Positions 1 through 11,737 of a stretch of 64,000 nucleotides of DNA are shown in pieces. The first letter of the stretch is position 1. Each line of letters starts with the position of its first letter. The translations under genes and the position numbers were made by a program. The notes under the pieces are model-generated. The model did not search any database. It was not told the origin of the DNA and saw only the letters and a program-made list of their open reading frames with translations. This DNA comes from Curvularia sp. ZM96 (Eukaryota; Ascomycota; Dothideomycetes; Pleosporales; Pleosporaceae). The DNA lies in contig JAJGBQ010000002.1 of NCBI GenBank assembly GCA_022457065.1, positions 1,612,001 to 1,676,000 on the forward strand. Reading direction: 5' to 3'.

Positions 1-2199
1 TCATAGCCGAGCATGACCTCTGTCGAGGCGCCCTCCCAGCCCCGGGTGCCACCTGTAGAGATTAAAAAGTTGCACGCCGGGTCGAGGTAGAGCTGCGAAA
101 TGACACCTGTACGGTGGCCCGGCACGATAAGGAACGGCGTCGCGGACGCGCCAGTCTTGGTGCCAGACGTCTCGTCGTGCGTGAGATCATACAGACGGAG
201 GATGTCGTAGGAGGCGCTGTTGGTGAGAGGGTCTTGATTAGCACGTGTATGATAACTCTTTGGAAATACGAACGACGGGGTGGACATGTGACAGCGCATA
301 GCGGGTCTTCTGTGTTGTTTTCGGAGGGGCTCATTGCTTCGACTTACCAAACAAGGTGTTTCCCATTGGGCATGGCCCGCACAGCACTCACGGGGCCACT
401 GACACTCGGGAACCTGAAGGTGCGTCTTGGTTCGCGCAGGCTCTTGTGGAGACTGTATTCGTCTACGGTGCCGTTTCTCCGGCCGGCGTAGATGAAGTTG
501 CCGTCAGGTGACCAGCAGGTGTTCATGCACCACGGAGGCGTGTTTCGTGGCGGCGTTATGCGTGCGACGGGGTTGGGTTGCCGCCTGTCCCAGATGCGCA
601 GTATACCATCAATGGACGCATCGACAAAGGTGGTTTCGGACGACGCTGGCTGCTCCGTCTGGTTGGCTGATGTATTAGCAGGTTGCTCAGTGTCTTCGGC
701 ATGAGGTAGCCCGTGGGCTGTGCCATTTGCTTGTGAGTCGGCCGCTCCGTTCGTGTCTGGCTGAGCCTCGGCGGTTGTGACAGACTCTTTTGCACCTTCG
801 CCAGCAGGCTCTTGAGGTTCTTGAACGGGGCCACCCAGGTCCATCATGTCCAAGTCGGCATTAGCATCCTCGTCTGCCTGCTGTATTCCATTTGCTATGG
901 CTCTTGAAAACTCATCGTCATCGTCTCCAAATGAAGGCAGAGTTGCGGATAAATTATTCTCCTGGCCGCCATCACCGAACAACGAGTCCTGGTCCTTGTC
1001 GCCAAACAGCGAGTCGTCCGGAGAACCCTGGGCATCTTCAACACCTTCCTCTTTCGGCACGACGGGTTTCGTGTCGACGCCGTTGGGAATGCTTCCATTT
1101 GCTCTGGGTCGGGCAGCATTGTTGGAAGAAAAGGTGCCATTCGCCAAGGGGAGGGTTTCAGTGTCCTGGGGTATGGGTAATGTAGACATTGGTCGCTGTT
1201 CGATCGCAGCAATTTGACTGCCGCTTGTCTCAAATTTCCTCTTGACTTGACCAGTGTTTAGATCCCAGTCATTGATGGTCTTGTCCCAACTGCCACTCAG
1301 TACCGACTTCTCATCTTGCGCTAGTGTCAAGACTGACACGGCCGAGGTGTGGTTTCTCAGCGTATGGATCCTAGTTCCTTCTTGATGTCGCACTGATTGC
1401 AGGTTGATGCCTCCGGAATCCAGACCCGAGAGCAGCCATAAGGCCTGGTGGTGCACTGCGAGCGAGTAAACTGGTGACAGAGTCTCGGCCCCGCCTGCGT
1501 TGTCCTCGTTCTCCCAGTAAGATAGTAGAACACCTGCTTTGGTGACCGAATCGACGAAAGGATGCCGCTGAGCTACCGTGAGGGCAAGCTTTCCGTTGGC
1601 GGTATCTACCCAGTTGAACTTCCGTATATAACCATCTGTCCCTCCAGTGAAGACCCATCGCATGTCGGGCGTTGCGGTAATCGCATTGATGGAAGTACTG
1701 TGTGGTGCCGCAATTGTAGGGATAATGTCATAGACGGGCGCATTCAAGGCCTCTTGTCGCACGCTTGGTCGGAAAGGGAGGTTACCCAGCACTCCCGTTG
1801 CTGTCGCGGCATGTGGACTCGGTGACGTGAAAGTCACAGCTGGATTGCCATCTCCTTGGCCAGGTGTGCCGCCATGCGCGCGCGGACGTTGTGAAGGGCT
1901 ATCTGGCTCATCTTGGTCTTGGTCCTGGTCCTGGTCTTGGTCCTGGTCCTGATCCTGGTCTTGATCTTGATCTTGATCTTCGTCGTCATTGTCGTTGTCT
2001 CCTTCAGCGTCGTCGTCGTCGTTATCGCCGTCGTCTACGTCGTCGGCATCTTCCTCCTCATCTACGTCCATGGCATCATTGTCGTCCTGCTCGTCCTCGT
2101 CCTCGGCGGAACCTGCGCGAGCGGTCAGTGGGAGAGCTCTGGGGGGTGCTTAGGGGTGCAATTACTGGCGCCATTCTCGTAGTCATCCTCGTCGTTCAT
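1..2199 (-). CDS. spt8: SAGA complex subunit Spt8 (WD40 protein), 3' end cut by window edge
   Basis: Spt8 is the WD-repeat subunit of the SAGA coactivator that, with Spt3, contacts TBP in the nucleus. Three exons are visible: 2166-2199, 348-2112 and 1-216 (continuing off the left edge), with introns of 53 and 131 nt. The start ATG lies at 2197-2199, and the first exon adds 11 codons before a split serine codon. The N-terminus is very acidic, with 11 tandem Gln-Asp units (1910-1981). WD repeats follow, recognisable by GGTDGYIRKFNW, SGSWDKTINDWD and DASIDGILRIWDRR. A long acidic, low-complexity insert separates the WD blades, as in other Spt8 proteins. Exon 3 restores the blade sequence after GKHLV with CASYDILRLYDL. 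About 671 residues are visible (yeast Spt8 has about 600). The gene diverges from sec18. A generic WD40 protein is the alternative, but the acidic head plus blade arrangement favours Spt8. Confidence 0.85.
1910..1981 (-). repeat. Coding microsatellite: 11 Gln-Asp dipeptide units in Spt8
   Basis: A hexanucleotide-like run alternates CAA/CAG with GAC/GAT codons. Synonymous codons are mixed, so the peptide repeat is perfect while the DNA repeat is not. It sits inside the acidic N-terminal tail of Spt8. Confidence 0.9.
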
Positions 2200-3040
2200 T
2201 ATGCGCCCATGAAAATAGGCTCTATTCGCTCTTGGTCAATCCGTAGACCGTGTTGCCGTCGCACATGCAATGCGCCCGACGTTCGCGTTGAGGGACATGG
2301 ATGAGGCTCGGCTTCGCGCGTCATGTCGGGGAACGCGCGTGCGCCACACCATACTAGCCACACCGGACTTCAAACAACCACCCCGGATAGACTTTGAGTT
2401 TTTATACTCGAAGAACCCAGATAATATGTGCTTCCCAGAAGATGCTCCTTGTTCACTTGTTCAACTGCCTGGTTGTATGGCGCGTATCCACAGCCGATCT
2501 ATAGTAGCAGCTTGCTACAGTTTTGGTATATCCTACGGACAAGTGTCTTCTGCGAACAATGGCTCTTCTGTGCTTGGAATATTGCGGATATGAGAGAGCC
2601 ATAGGGCACAAGCAAGTCACATGCAATAGTAAGGTGACTCAAGCTGCTACAAAGAGCTACTCCAGTATATGGGATGGGGATGAAAATGACGCAACTGGGG
2701 CAATGCGACGGACATAGACGGCCATTGCAATGGTGGGGAGGACATGTGGCTTGGCCCATGCTCCAACCTCGCTGCTGAATCAGAAACGCCTTTGATACAA
2801 CACAAGCCTCGAAATCTAGATTCGCCGTGATAGAATACCTTGGGTGGAAGAGACAGCTGTCTTCTAGTCATACCCTTGCGCGCCGCCGACTGTAATCGCG
2901 GCGATCCCATCATCCATCTGCTGTAGCCTTGGCCCCTCGCAACCTCTTGGGTCGATTACTGCTGCCTTCGCAGAGGAAATACGTGGTCATAACGACGACA
3001 TCTACTTAAAGCATTTACTAGATTCTCTCCTCCTACCAAA
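2200..3040. other. Divergent intergenic region, spt8 / sec18
   Basis: These 841 bp separate two outward-facing start codons and must hold both promoters. Short open frames here show no conserved sequence or splice structure. I see no RNA gene or repeat. Confidence 0.5.
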
Positions 3041-5674
3041 ATGTTCAACCGAGACAGAGTTCCTGGTCTTCCAGGAAGCTCTCCGCGACCTCCACAGCGC
3101 AACGACGGATACGGACAACCACCGCCACCACAACAACAGCCTCCGCGTGGCTACGATCCTAGAATGGGAGGAGGATATGAAAACCGGCCAGCGCCAGGAT
3201 ATGGTGCGCCGCCACCTGGTGGCCAGCGTATGCCTGCAAGAGCACCCCAAGGAGGCGGAGGTGGTGGACCTGCGAGACAATTGCGGCCCATCAAAAGCCC
3301 TGGAGGCAATGCCTATGCCTTTGGTAACCTGTATGTATTCGCCAGCTGCTTTCGAGATTATGCCTTACCTCATGGATTTTGTGGACTGTCGAAACTTGTA
3401 GTGTCAAGTTGTCTGAATGTTCTAACAAGTATGCAGGGTCGCGGTATCTCCTCAGGACTTCCAACCAAATCCCGACGGCTCTGATATCTATATCCTCCTC
3501 AACGGAAACTTTGCTCTCTCTGCACGACCTACGCAAGGCTGCCAACCAGGAGAAATCGGTCTTACCGACGCACAAAGAACATGGGCCGGCGTATCACTCG
3601 GCCCTCAGGAGGTCGTTACGGTAGAGCAATACGATCACTTCAGTCACAGTCAGGGAAAATCTTACCTAGGGCAAATCGAGGTCGAAGTCGGATTTGCGGC
3701 TAGGAAGACTACGGACACCCCATATGACCAGGATGAACTCGCAACATTCTTCAAGAAGAGTTTCGAGAACCAAATTCTGGCCCCTGGTCAACAGTTGCTC
3801 CTTGATGTCAAGAACATACCCCTCAGGATGAGTGTACGGACGGTACAGCTTGCAGACCTGTCCATGGAGAAGGAGGCGGGTGATATGCCCTCCATTACTG
3901 ATCCACGAGCGCGTGGCATCCTCACAAGACATACTCAGGTCGACTTCTTCAAGGACGCTCGGTCAGATCTCAAGCTGAAAGCATCGGCCAGGCGGGCAGC
4001 AGCAAACTCCATTATCCAGCCTGGGTTTAAGTTTGAAGACATGGGCATTGGTGGTCTGGATACCGAATTTAGTGCCATCTTCCGAAGAGCTTTCGCTTCG
4101 CGCATCTTTCCTCCTGGTATCGTGGAGAGACTGGGTATCAATCACGTTCGCGGTTTGCTCTTGTACGGTCCACCTGGAACTGGTAAAACACTCATGGCAA
4201 GGCAAATCGGAAAGATGCTCAATGCTCGTGAGCCCAAGATCATCAACGGTCCAGAAGTACTGAACAAGTATGTCGGAGCGTCCGAGGAGAACATTCGAAA
4301 GATGTTCGCGGACGCCGAGAAAGAGCAGAAGGAAAAAGGTGACGAAAGTGGACTTCACATCATCATCTTCGACGAACTTGATGCCGTTTGCAAGCAAAGA
4401 GGGTCTGGCAGCGGTGGCGGCACTGGTGTAGGCGACAGTGTCGTCAACCAGTTGCTATCCAAGTTGGATGGTGTGGAGCAGCTGAACAATATCCTCCTCA
4501 TTGGTATGACGAACCGAATGGACATGATTGACGAGGCCCTTCTGCGTCCTGGTCGTCTTGAGGTACATCTGGAGATTTCCTTGCCCGATGAATCAGGCCG
4601 CGCTCAGATTCTCAAGATTCACACAACAAAGATGCGAAAGAACAATGTCTTGGAATCGGATGTTGATGTTGAGGAGCTTGCGAAACTCACAAAGAACTTT
4701 TCTGGAGCGGAGCTGAATGGTTTGGTCAAGGCGGCAACATCGTATGCTTTTGGTCGTCACCTTCAGGGCGGTACTACAGTCAAGTCGGATGTTGAGAACA
4801 TGAGGGTCATGCGTCAGGACTTCATTACCGCACTGGACGACGTAAAGCCGCTGTTCGGTGTTGCTGAAGAAGAGCTCGGCAAGCGATTGACACACGGCAT
4901 CATCCACTTCTCACCCTTCATCAGAGATATCTTGGAAGATGGACGTCTGTACATCAACCAGGTGAGGAAGTCGGAGTCAACCCCACTGCTCTCCGTCCTG
5001 TTACATGGACCGCCTGGCTCTGGAAAAACAGCCTTGGCTGCAAAGATGGCGATGGATTCAGGCTACCCATTTATCAAATTGATCTCGGCCGAAGACATGA
5101 TTGGTTTCAGTGAGATGCAAAAGGTGCAGCAACTCGACAAGACGTTCCGGGATGCTTACAAGAGTCCGTTAAGCATTATCGTTATCGATTCCATTGAGCT
5201 GTTGTTGGATTGGGTACCGATTGGCCCGAGATTCAGCAACAGTGTTCTGGCTGCGCTGAAGGTGCTTCTTAAAAAGCAACCACCAAAGGTATGTTTAACA
5301 CGTGATGTGTTTGTAAACGAACTATATCAAGCTAACAAATTCAGGATCGCCGCCTACTGATCTTCGCGACCACCACTGCACGCTCAGTACTCAGTCAGCT
5401 GGAACTCTATTCTCGATTCAATGCTGAGATTGCCGTTCCCAACGTCAACACCCAAAACGAACTTGCAACTGTTCTGCGAGAATCTGGCGCCTTCTCGGAT
5501 TCCGACCAGCAGCGTACCATCACCGAGATTGAAGAGATTACCGGAAGCAAGGAAATCGGAGTGGGCATTAACAACATCCTCACCAGTATCGAGACTGCGA
5601 AACAGGACCAGGATGTACCTGGCCGCTTCGCCCGGCTCATGTCCAGTGCAATTGCAGCGAACAAATCTTTGTAG
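3041..5674 (+). CDS. sec18: Vesicular-fusion protein Sec18 / NSF, AAA+ ATPase
   Basis: Sec18/NSF disassembles cis-SNARE complexes together with alpha-SNAP, so SNAREs can be reused at ER, Golgi, endosome and vacuole membranes. Three exons (3041-3330, 3437-5288, 5345-5674) encode 823 residues; yeast Sec18 has 758. After a Pro/Gly/Gln-rich leader of about 90 residues comes the N-domain. The D1 AAA module has Walker A GPPGTGKT near residue 340 and Walker B IIIFDELDAV. The D2 module has Walker A GPPGSGKT near residue 620 and a degenerate Walker B IIVIDSIELL, as expected for the structural D2 ring. The second intron (56 nt) falls just after the D2 region LLKKQPPK. Both introns keep frame exactly. 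The proline-rich N-terminal extension is longer than in yeast. Confidence 0.97.
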
Positions 5675-6530
5675 TATGGTTACAATGACATGTACGAAGC
5701 TAAGTAACATCTGCGAATATTTCAGCTTCATCCGCGGTACATATTCGCGGTTATACATAGACATAAAATCTGGGCCTATTTAGTAGATGTCGTAGACCAT
5801 ACTATACATATTATTGAAACTCTGGTCTCTGAACTTGACCTACATTTCACCACGACAATCGAATCAAAGATTTTGTAACAGTACTTGCCCATCTTCGTTA
5901 GTGAGTGTAGAGAGGGGCTTTGGGTGTCGTTACCATGTCGGAAACTCTTGACGTTGTATAACATCACACTGCTTCCACCCGTCCTTGTTCCCGTTACCCC
6001 CACTATGGCGGCCCGGTTGCTGTCAGGCTGTTTTCCGATAACCTCACATGTGACAAGTTGTGCTTGTCCGGGCCTTGTTAGGCGCATATGTGCAGTACCC
6101 GTTTTTTTCCTATACGCTCATCATTAGGTGTTAGAAATTCTGCTCGTAGAGAATCACAACATGACTACACTTGATAGTTCACACGAGTGAAAATTGATTC
6201 CTCTCCAAAGCACCTCATAGGCGGCAGTTCGCTTGTTCGTTTGTTTGCTTGGAAAGTTTGATATCCAGGGCACGCAAACGGACGAAGCCAAGAGCTTATA
6301 GTGGCGACGCACTGCCCGGTCACGTCATGGGCGGCAGTGTTCAGTTGACGAGCAGATATCTTATTGTGTACAAGTACTGTAACATCTTGCATCCTACCAT
6401 CAAGCAATCGTCTCCTCCGCGGTCGGGTGGGCTCCTAGCCGGGACACTGGGTGGGTACCAAATACCAAAAAATTAGACTTGCTAACAAGGCCATAGGGAT
6501 CTCCTGCTACCAGCAGAGACTACATTAAGA

Positions 6531-6683
6531 TTGCTAAACAGGGGTTTATAGGAAATTAATAACCCACTCAGTGTCCCATACAAAATATGGGTTGCTAAGC
6601 TAGGAGGGCGGCCGTTCGAATCCGGACGGGTGCTGGAGCAACAGACGCGAAGGGACGATTGCTTGATTTTTTGCATTTTTTTT
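6531..6683 (+). ncRNA. Candidate RNA polymerase III transcription unit (tRNA-derived?)
   Basis: An A-box-like element (ttgctaaacagg, 6531-6542, one mismatch to TRGYNNARNNGG) precedes a B-box-like element (cgttcgaatcc, 6613-6623, one mismatch to GGTTCGANTCC). The spacing, about 80 nt, is within the range of tRNA-type promoters. Runs of six T (6667-6672) and eight T (6676-6683) follow and could end Pol III transcription. Between the boxes lies a perfect 6-bp hairpin (6575-6591). The T-arm does not fold properly and I find no matching acceptor stem, so this is not an intact tRNA. It could be a decayed tRNA, a SINE fragment, an unannotated small RNA or chance. Confidence 0.2.
6575..6591. repeat. 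Perfect 6-bp inverted repeat (hairpin)
   Basis: cccata-caaaa-tatggg gives six base pairs around a five-base loop. It lies between the A-box-like and B-box-like motifs. Confidence 0.6.
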
Positions 6684-8216
6684 CTTTGCATGTGAAGGTG
6701 AAGGTGAAGATAAATGAATATAGCGCCTGCCATAGATAGAAAAAGGAATAAACTTCTCCGAAGATAACCGTTGCGCTTGCGCAGGAACTCCTAACTTGAT
6801 CGACCCAGCCAAGGTATACGCCTTTTTCTTTTAGCGTCAAAGGGAGAGAAAAAGCAGCGAGAACAAGAAAAAAAAACAAGAAGATGTGGTGCAGACTGTA
6901 GGTGTGTACTGTAGTAGCTTACGCACACATGAAGGGAACACGGTGCATGGTAGATTGACACGGACAAAAAGGAAGGAGAAGTGTAGAGGGGTATCGCTTC
7001 TTTGCATTTGATGTAAAAACAAAGATGAGGTGAGCGGGCGACCCATCGTCAGGAGATGGGGAAGGTTTCCTCGATGGAACATGGATAAAGCTGATGCTTG
7101 AGAAATGTAATAGTAACATCAAATATGATTGGTTGGCCATGTGTGGGGGAGGGGGAAGCGGGCGTCGATGTCTCCGACGTGGTACCCGGGATGACTGACG
7201 TTTGTATTTTCTTTTCTTTTTCTCGTGTATGCATGACATGTGGGTCTATCGGCAAGGGGGAGGTGGGGTGATAGCCCGGGTTGATGGTGCATATGTACGT
7301 GTACTGCAAGTGTGCTTATGTATGCTTGAGTGGGTGGTGGCACACGTAGTTCACACCACTCGGAGGGTTTGACGACTAGCCTCCACCATTATTTCCGATA
7401 AGGATACACGAGAACCGCTTGTTTCATGTACTCACGCTACGACTGATGTGGCAGATATTGTAGGTCATTTCACGTGCTTTTTCGGGTGCTCAGCCCCAAT
7501 AAGAGAAGCTGTCAATATCCATCACATGAGCAGTTATGTCAACACTGAAAGATTTGAAAATTCAAGAGGCCGTAACAAGGAACATCCTCGTGACTCTCCA
7601 GCCCGATCCCAACCAAAAAGACCCATTGTCATCATGACGCCAGTACAAAAGCAGCCAGGTACCCAAGCCAAGTCGAGGAAATAAAACAAACGCTTTTCCG
7701 CCACCCAAAGACCGTCGTATCAAGTTGGCACGCCATTCTTTCGCTCTAGCAGAAGAGCCATTCCCCCCCGCCGGCACTCCACGCCTAGCGAATCGACCGA
7801 CGTCAACGAGGCACGTCAGCTACCCGCCCGTTCCTGACCCAGATGCCATCTACAAGCCGCTATTCGTTCGCTAGCTACCAGCAAGCGCGAAGCACTTGCA
7901 TCAAGCGGCGGGCCGAACCGCGTCACAGTTCCTGAAAAAGAAACGCTGGCGTGTGGGACGCTAAAGCAGCGAGGCCGGCTGCCGAGGGTGGAGCAGAGTG
8001 GAGCAGATATCATAAACGACAGTTCCCAACGACCAGCTCGCTTCTGAGATTCGAGTATCGTGAAAAGATACTGGGGTTGGTAGAAAATAGGAAATCGATA
8101 AAAGACCAGGGAATCGTAAAGTGACCGAATGCCGCCCAGATGTTGAGAAAACTAAAGATCGTATGCTGGTGTCGTCTGCAAGCTATAAGGCGAATTTTGG
8201 AGATAATCAAACCAGA

Positions 8217-8909
8217 CTAAAAATCAACAGGTGCTGGGTATCGGCTTTGAGCAGTGCGGAACTGCTCTGGGTACTTGCGTGCCGCTCGGTTGTTGAGTGA
8301 ACTATTGTAAATGTTAACTCCGTACTCGGATTTCGCTGTTCATGTAAACCTACTCGACTCGCTTCTGGGTCCATTGCAAATCCTTCTGCACCTCCTTTGC
8401 AGTCTTCATTCCGTCTGCAAAGTTCATGCGGGCACCAGCCAATCGTCGCTGAGCCAATGCTTGCAATTCGAGAAGTTCGCGGTGCTTAGCGTTTAGTTCA
8501 CCGGATCTGCGCAGTGTCAGTTACACGACTCTAGTCGAACTCGGAACATCCAAACTTGAAGTCTAGATGTTATGACTTACGTTTGCGCTTGCTTTGCAAC
8601 GCTGCGATCTAGCGGCAGGGGATCAAAAGAACCATTCACACGGCGGCCCATGTAATCAAGGAGATCGACGCTGGCAGCGCCGCTGGTGGATTCATAATCG
8701 CTAGCACTGCCAGCGTAGTTGCTAGAGGTGGCTGATGGCTCGTACGACGGTACACCGGATGTTGTAACGCTTTCTGGAGCTTCGGGTGGTGATCCTGACA
8801 CGCGTCCATAGCCATGTTGGTGGGCTGGGAAGAAAAGGCCGGGCTTCTGTGGCATGTTGATTGGGAAAGAGGACTGAGGGTAGTTGTAGAAAGACTGCGA
8901 AGAGGCCAT
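8217..8909 (-). CDS. KXD1: KxDL-motif protein Kxd1 (BLOC-1-related)
   Basis: KxDL proteins are small coiled-coil partners of BLOC-1-type complexes that act on endosomes and lysosome-related organelles. Three exons give 188 residues: 8581-8909, 8354-8506 and 8217-8301, with introns of 74 and 52 nt. The first 100 residues are low-complexity (Ser, Pro, Tyr). The conserved core runs from SGELNAKHRELLELQALAQR through EVQKDLQWTQKRV. The third exon adds DSLNNRAARKYPEQF, which matches the ARQxPExF end of animal KXD1. Without it, translation would stop two codons after KRV. I chose the ATG at 8907-8909 (MASSQ) over one 69 nt upstream because family members start here (from memory of fungal homologues). 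The gene stands alone in a gene-poor stretch. Confidence 0.85.
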
Positions 8910-11218
8910 TTTGAATAGTAATAGGTTGGCTTGTAGGCTTGGATAGTATGTAGAGGGGTGTGCTAGTGGAGAGTGCAAGTGGTCAGATGGTGTCAGTGTT
9001 TGGTGAAGGTGTCGAAGTGGGAGCCAACCTAGTAAGCTGGATGTAACGAAGCTGGAATGATATCTTCAGAAGAGTGAATAGAGAATCAGAAGAAGAAGAC
9101 AAAGATCCAGCACCAAGGCGGCTTTTTATACCTTTCCATTGCAGGCATGTTGGGAGCATCATGGTCAATGGGGCATGGCTTTGACCCCTTCATGCCGACT
9201 GATGACCGTAACCCCGCCGTTGAGGTGATAAAGCTGCATATGATAGCATCCACTGAGCGATGTTCCCGCTGGGGCCGGATTGCAAAGCGTCATTTAGACT
9301 GGGCTGGATGATGGCCCTTGGGCGTGGGCCGCAGCCGATCCCACGATACCTCGGAGCGATAGTGAATGTTCCAGATGCCAATTGGCCACGAGGAGAAACT
9401 AGTGAAAAGTGGCCTCAGCTCATGCCGGCACAAAAGCTTCGGGGAGCGAATTGGCGTGCAATGGCAAAAAGTTGCGATTCTGGATGCAATGCCGTCGATG
9501 ACCGGCACCAGTGTTGCTAAAGGCAGCGGGGCAGAGTAAGCGCAGCAGACGCAGACGCGGACGCCAGGTAAAAGCAGCGCCGGTGGAGAAGTGTACATGC
9601 ATGGGTAGTCTGCCGAACGGGCATGCTAAGTGTTGTCAAGTTGATGCGTTGGCTCGACAGCTGCCAGCGTGTTGGAGCATGCAATCTCGAGCGGGACGCA
9701 GAGGATCAGACAGCGCATGACACCAGTGGCGGCAGCTACTCAACGGCGAGTGAGGAGACGATTGCGCGGGCGAGGGCGGAGGGCAATGGCACGAAGGCTT
9801 GTCCTGGGCATATTTTTTTTCGTCGTAGTCATGGCCGCGATCATGGAAGGTCGTGGAGAAGGCATGCAGGACTAGCATAGCCCCGCCGAACTAAACCGTC
9901 GGCCCCTCGCTGGCCTGCGGTGCGTCATACTTGCGAGCAGCAACCCAACCAGGCCAAAGCGTCGTGGCTGCACAGCGACCTTGGCACTCGAATGCCTGCG
10001 AGCTCACGGGGGCTGTCTCTACACTGCGTAACCTCACACGCACATCCCCCAGGCGTTCCCAGTCTGCAAGTCAACGGCTCCCTTATTCCGGCAATAAGTG
10101 GCGGTGAAGGAATCCCACCTAGCTTGCGCCTACCACAGGGCCACCACTCTCCGTGTGCATGGCATGTCCTTGTCCGTCCTACCATCCAAGCCCTCTCTCT
10201 CGAAAAGCGTTACACTGGCGCCCTAACGGTGCTGGGCAAGCCCACCCATTGGCACGGCTGTCAACGCTGCCCATGTGGAAACGCATGGTAGCTGCCTTTG
10301 GGCTACCCTTGTATCCAACATCCGGTGTTTTCCTTATACGAACACTACCCCAGGTTCCCGGCAGGTTGAACCTAACCAGGCAAGAACTGGAGGTTAAATC
10401 TGGCTTTGGGTGGTTCCCAGTAAGATGTGCTGTACTTCTGACCGTTCCAGCAAGCGGCACTGTTCAGTCTACACTGCCATGTGATTGAAGTATAGGTTTC
10501 ACCGAGTTCGTGTCTACGTTGTGTGAATTACACACGTACAGTTTCTTAAGCTCCCGTATGGCGTGTGTGTTTGTCAGATCCCTGCATCTTCTAGCACTCC
10601 AGCTCTGCAGTCCCTAGTCTCTGAGAGTACTAGTGTTAGTCCTTTTCCAGTCATGGTAACCCTGACCTATCGGCGACCAATATTGACGGAGCAGATGGTA
10701 ATTGCCTCAGAATACCGTATTTACCAGGCGAGAAATTGCCTGGCAGACACTTGCCGGTAGAAAGTCTGTTCATGACGTGCACGATCGAACAGACTATACA
10801 CAGACTTCATTGCTCCTACCAAGTCTTTGAAAATCTTACATTATCATGGACACCCATCCATGTCGTTTGTTCATTTTAGTGGTAGACTCGGTAGGTTATG
10901 GGACCTCTCCTGAGAATCGAGTCTCTGTACGTGCTCGCGTGTTCCAGCCCACCGGTTCCGGGAGGATCACTCTCATGACACTCGGAATCTTTTGTCCCTT
11001 GCATATCCGGTAATCCCAATAGCTACTGCAGAGGCTTATCTATCGGCAAAACACGTGATTCCACATGCTAGTGTGTGGGGCTACTGTGTGAACCATAGTC
11101 TTGTTGGTTGCTAGGCCCGAGCAATTGTCTGAAGATACCATATAGTGATCAGCCTTCTGTTCTATGCATTGATATTAGTATTTATCAGCATGTTTTCAAG
11201 TCCACCCAAAAGCTCACC
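8910..11218. other. 2.3-kb intergenic region upstream of KXD1
   Basis: Open frames exist on both strands (for example around 10.2-10.5 kb) but they overlap each other, have no recognisable motif and show no splice structure. The first 100-250 bp next to KXD1 is likely its 5' UTR and promoter. I see no RNA gene, mobile element or repeat. Confidence 0.45.
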
Positions 11219-11737
11219 TCATCCGCTGCTACCGTTTTTGAGTCTTGCCCAAGGATCTTCAACGAAGCTAGGTTGAAAATAAGCTGTGTCCCCGTTCTCG
11301 TTTTGAACTCCATTTCGCAGCGCATTCAGTTCCGCCCTGGAAATGGAAGGCCCGCCGAACGACACCATTTCTGTCATAGACGGATCCTCAGAATTTGATG
11401 GATCAGGAGCATAACCGGCCCCAAGGGGAGTCTCCGCAAGGGTTTGACCGCGGGCTAAGAAGCTGGCGAGACCTGAATCTGGTGCTTGGGTCTTCTTCGA
11501 CCCATTGCCTTGGGCATGTTTTGCTTCATCCATAGGGTCGGCCCCAGACTTCTTATGCTCGTTTGCTTCTGAACTGGCGATTTTCTTCGTTCTGACTCCT
11601 AGTTGGGTGGAGTTGGCGCCGCTTGCACCAGTTGCAGCTTTGGGTGAGTTCGTATGGTCAAATTTTCGCTTCTTGGTTCCCCCAAAAGAGGAAAACCCCA
11701 TAGCCGCAGCTATATCGATGTCTTCTTCTTCTTCCAT
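11219..11737 (-). CDS. Small conserved-looking fungal protein of unknown function
   Basis: A single exon encodes 172 residues from ATG 11735-11737. I do not recognise the family. The N-terminus is acidic (MEEEEDIDIAAAMGFSSFGG) and is followed at once by a basic KKRKFD stretch that could serve as a nuclear localisation signal. The middle is Ala/Ser/Lys-rich and probably disordered. The C-terminal part, YFQPSFVEDPWARLK, is rich in aromatic residues and looks like the kind of short motif kept by selection. The ordered, non-repetitive ends and the clean ATG-to-stop frame favour a real gene. It diverges from the membrane-protein gene at 12183. A possible GTGAGC donor lies just past the stop, so a 3' exon cannot be excluded. 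Confidence 0.65.
   Translation of the reverse strand: MEEEEDIDIAAAMGFSSFGGTKKRKFDHTNSPKAATGASGANSTQLGVRTKKIASSEANEHKKSGADPMDEAKHAQGNGSKKTQAPDSGLASFLARGQTLAETPLGAGYAPDPSNSEDPSMTEMVSFGGPSISRAELNALRNGVQNENGDTAYFQPSFVEDPWARLKNGSSG

Larger units (their letters stand above)
5675..8216. other. 2.5-kb convergent intergenic region
   Basis: This lies between the 3' ends of sec18 and KXD1. No open frame here shows family similarity; the minus-strand frames around 6.9-7.3 kb are Pro/Ser/Thr-rich, low-complexity translations. The part at 6.5-6.7 kb contains small hairpins, A- and B-box-like motifs and T-runs, listed separately. I see no transposase, reverse transcriptase or terminal repeats. Confidence 0.5.

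Noticed and set aside
6595..6640. Intact tRNA gene suggested by gttcgaatcc
   Set aside because: The T-stem has mismatches, and no acceptor stem, D-arm or anticodon arm can be built around it. Kept only as a low-confidence Pol III candidate.
6919..7309. Minus-strand frames of 80-106 codons
   Set aside because: Overlapping frames in all phases with His/Pro/Ser/Thr-rich translations; no conserved pattern.
10153..10488. Overlapping 93- and 111-codon frames on opposite strands
   Set aside because: No recognisable motif, and each stays open over the other as expected by chance in this composition.
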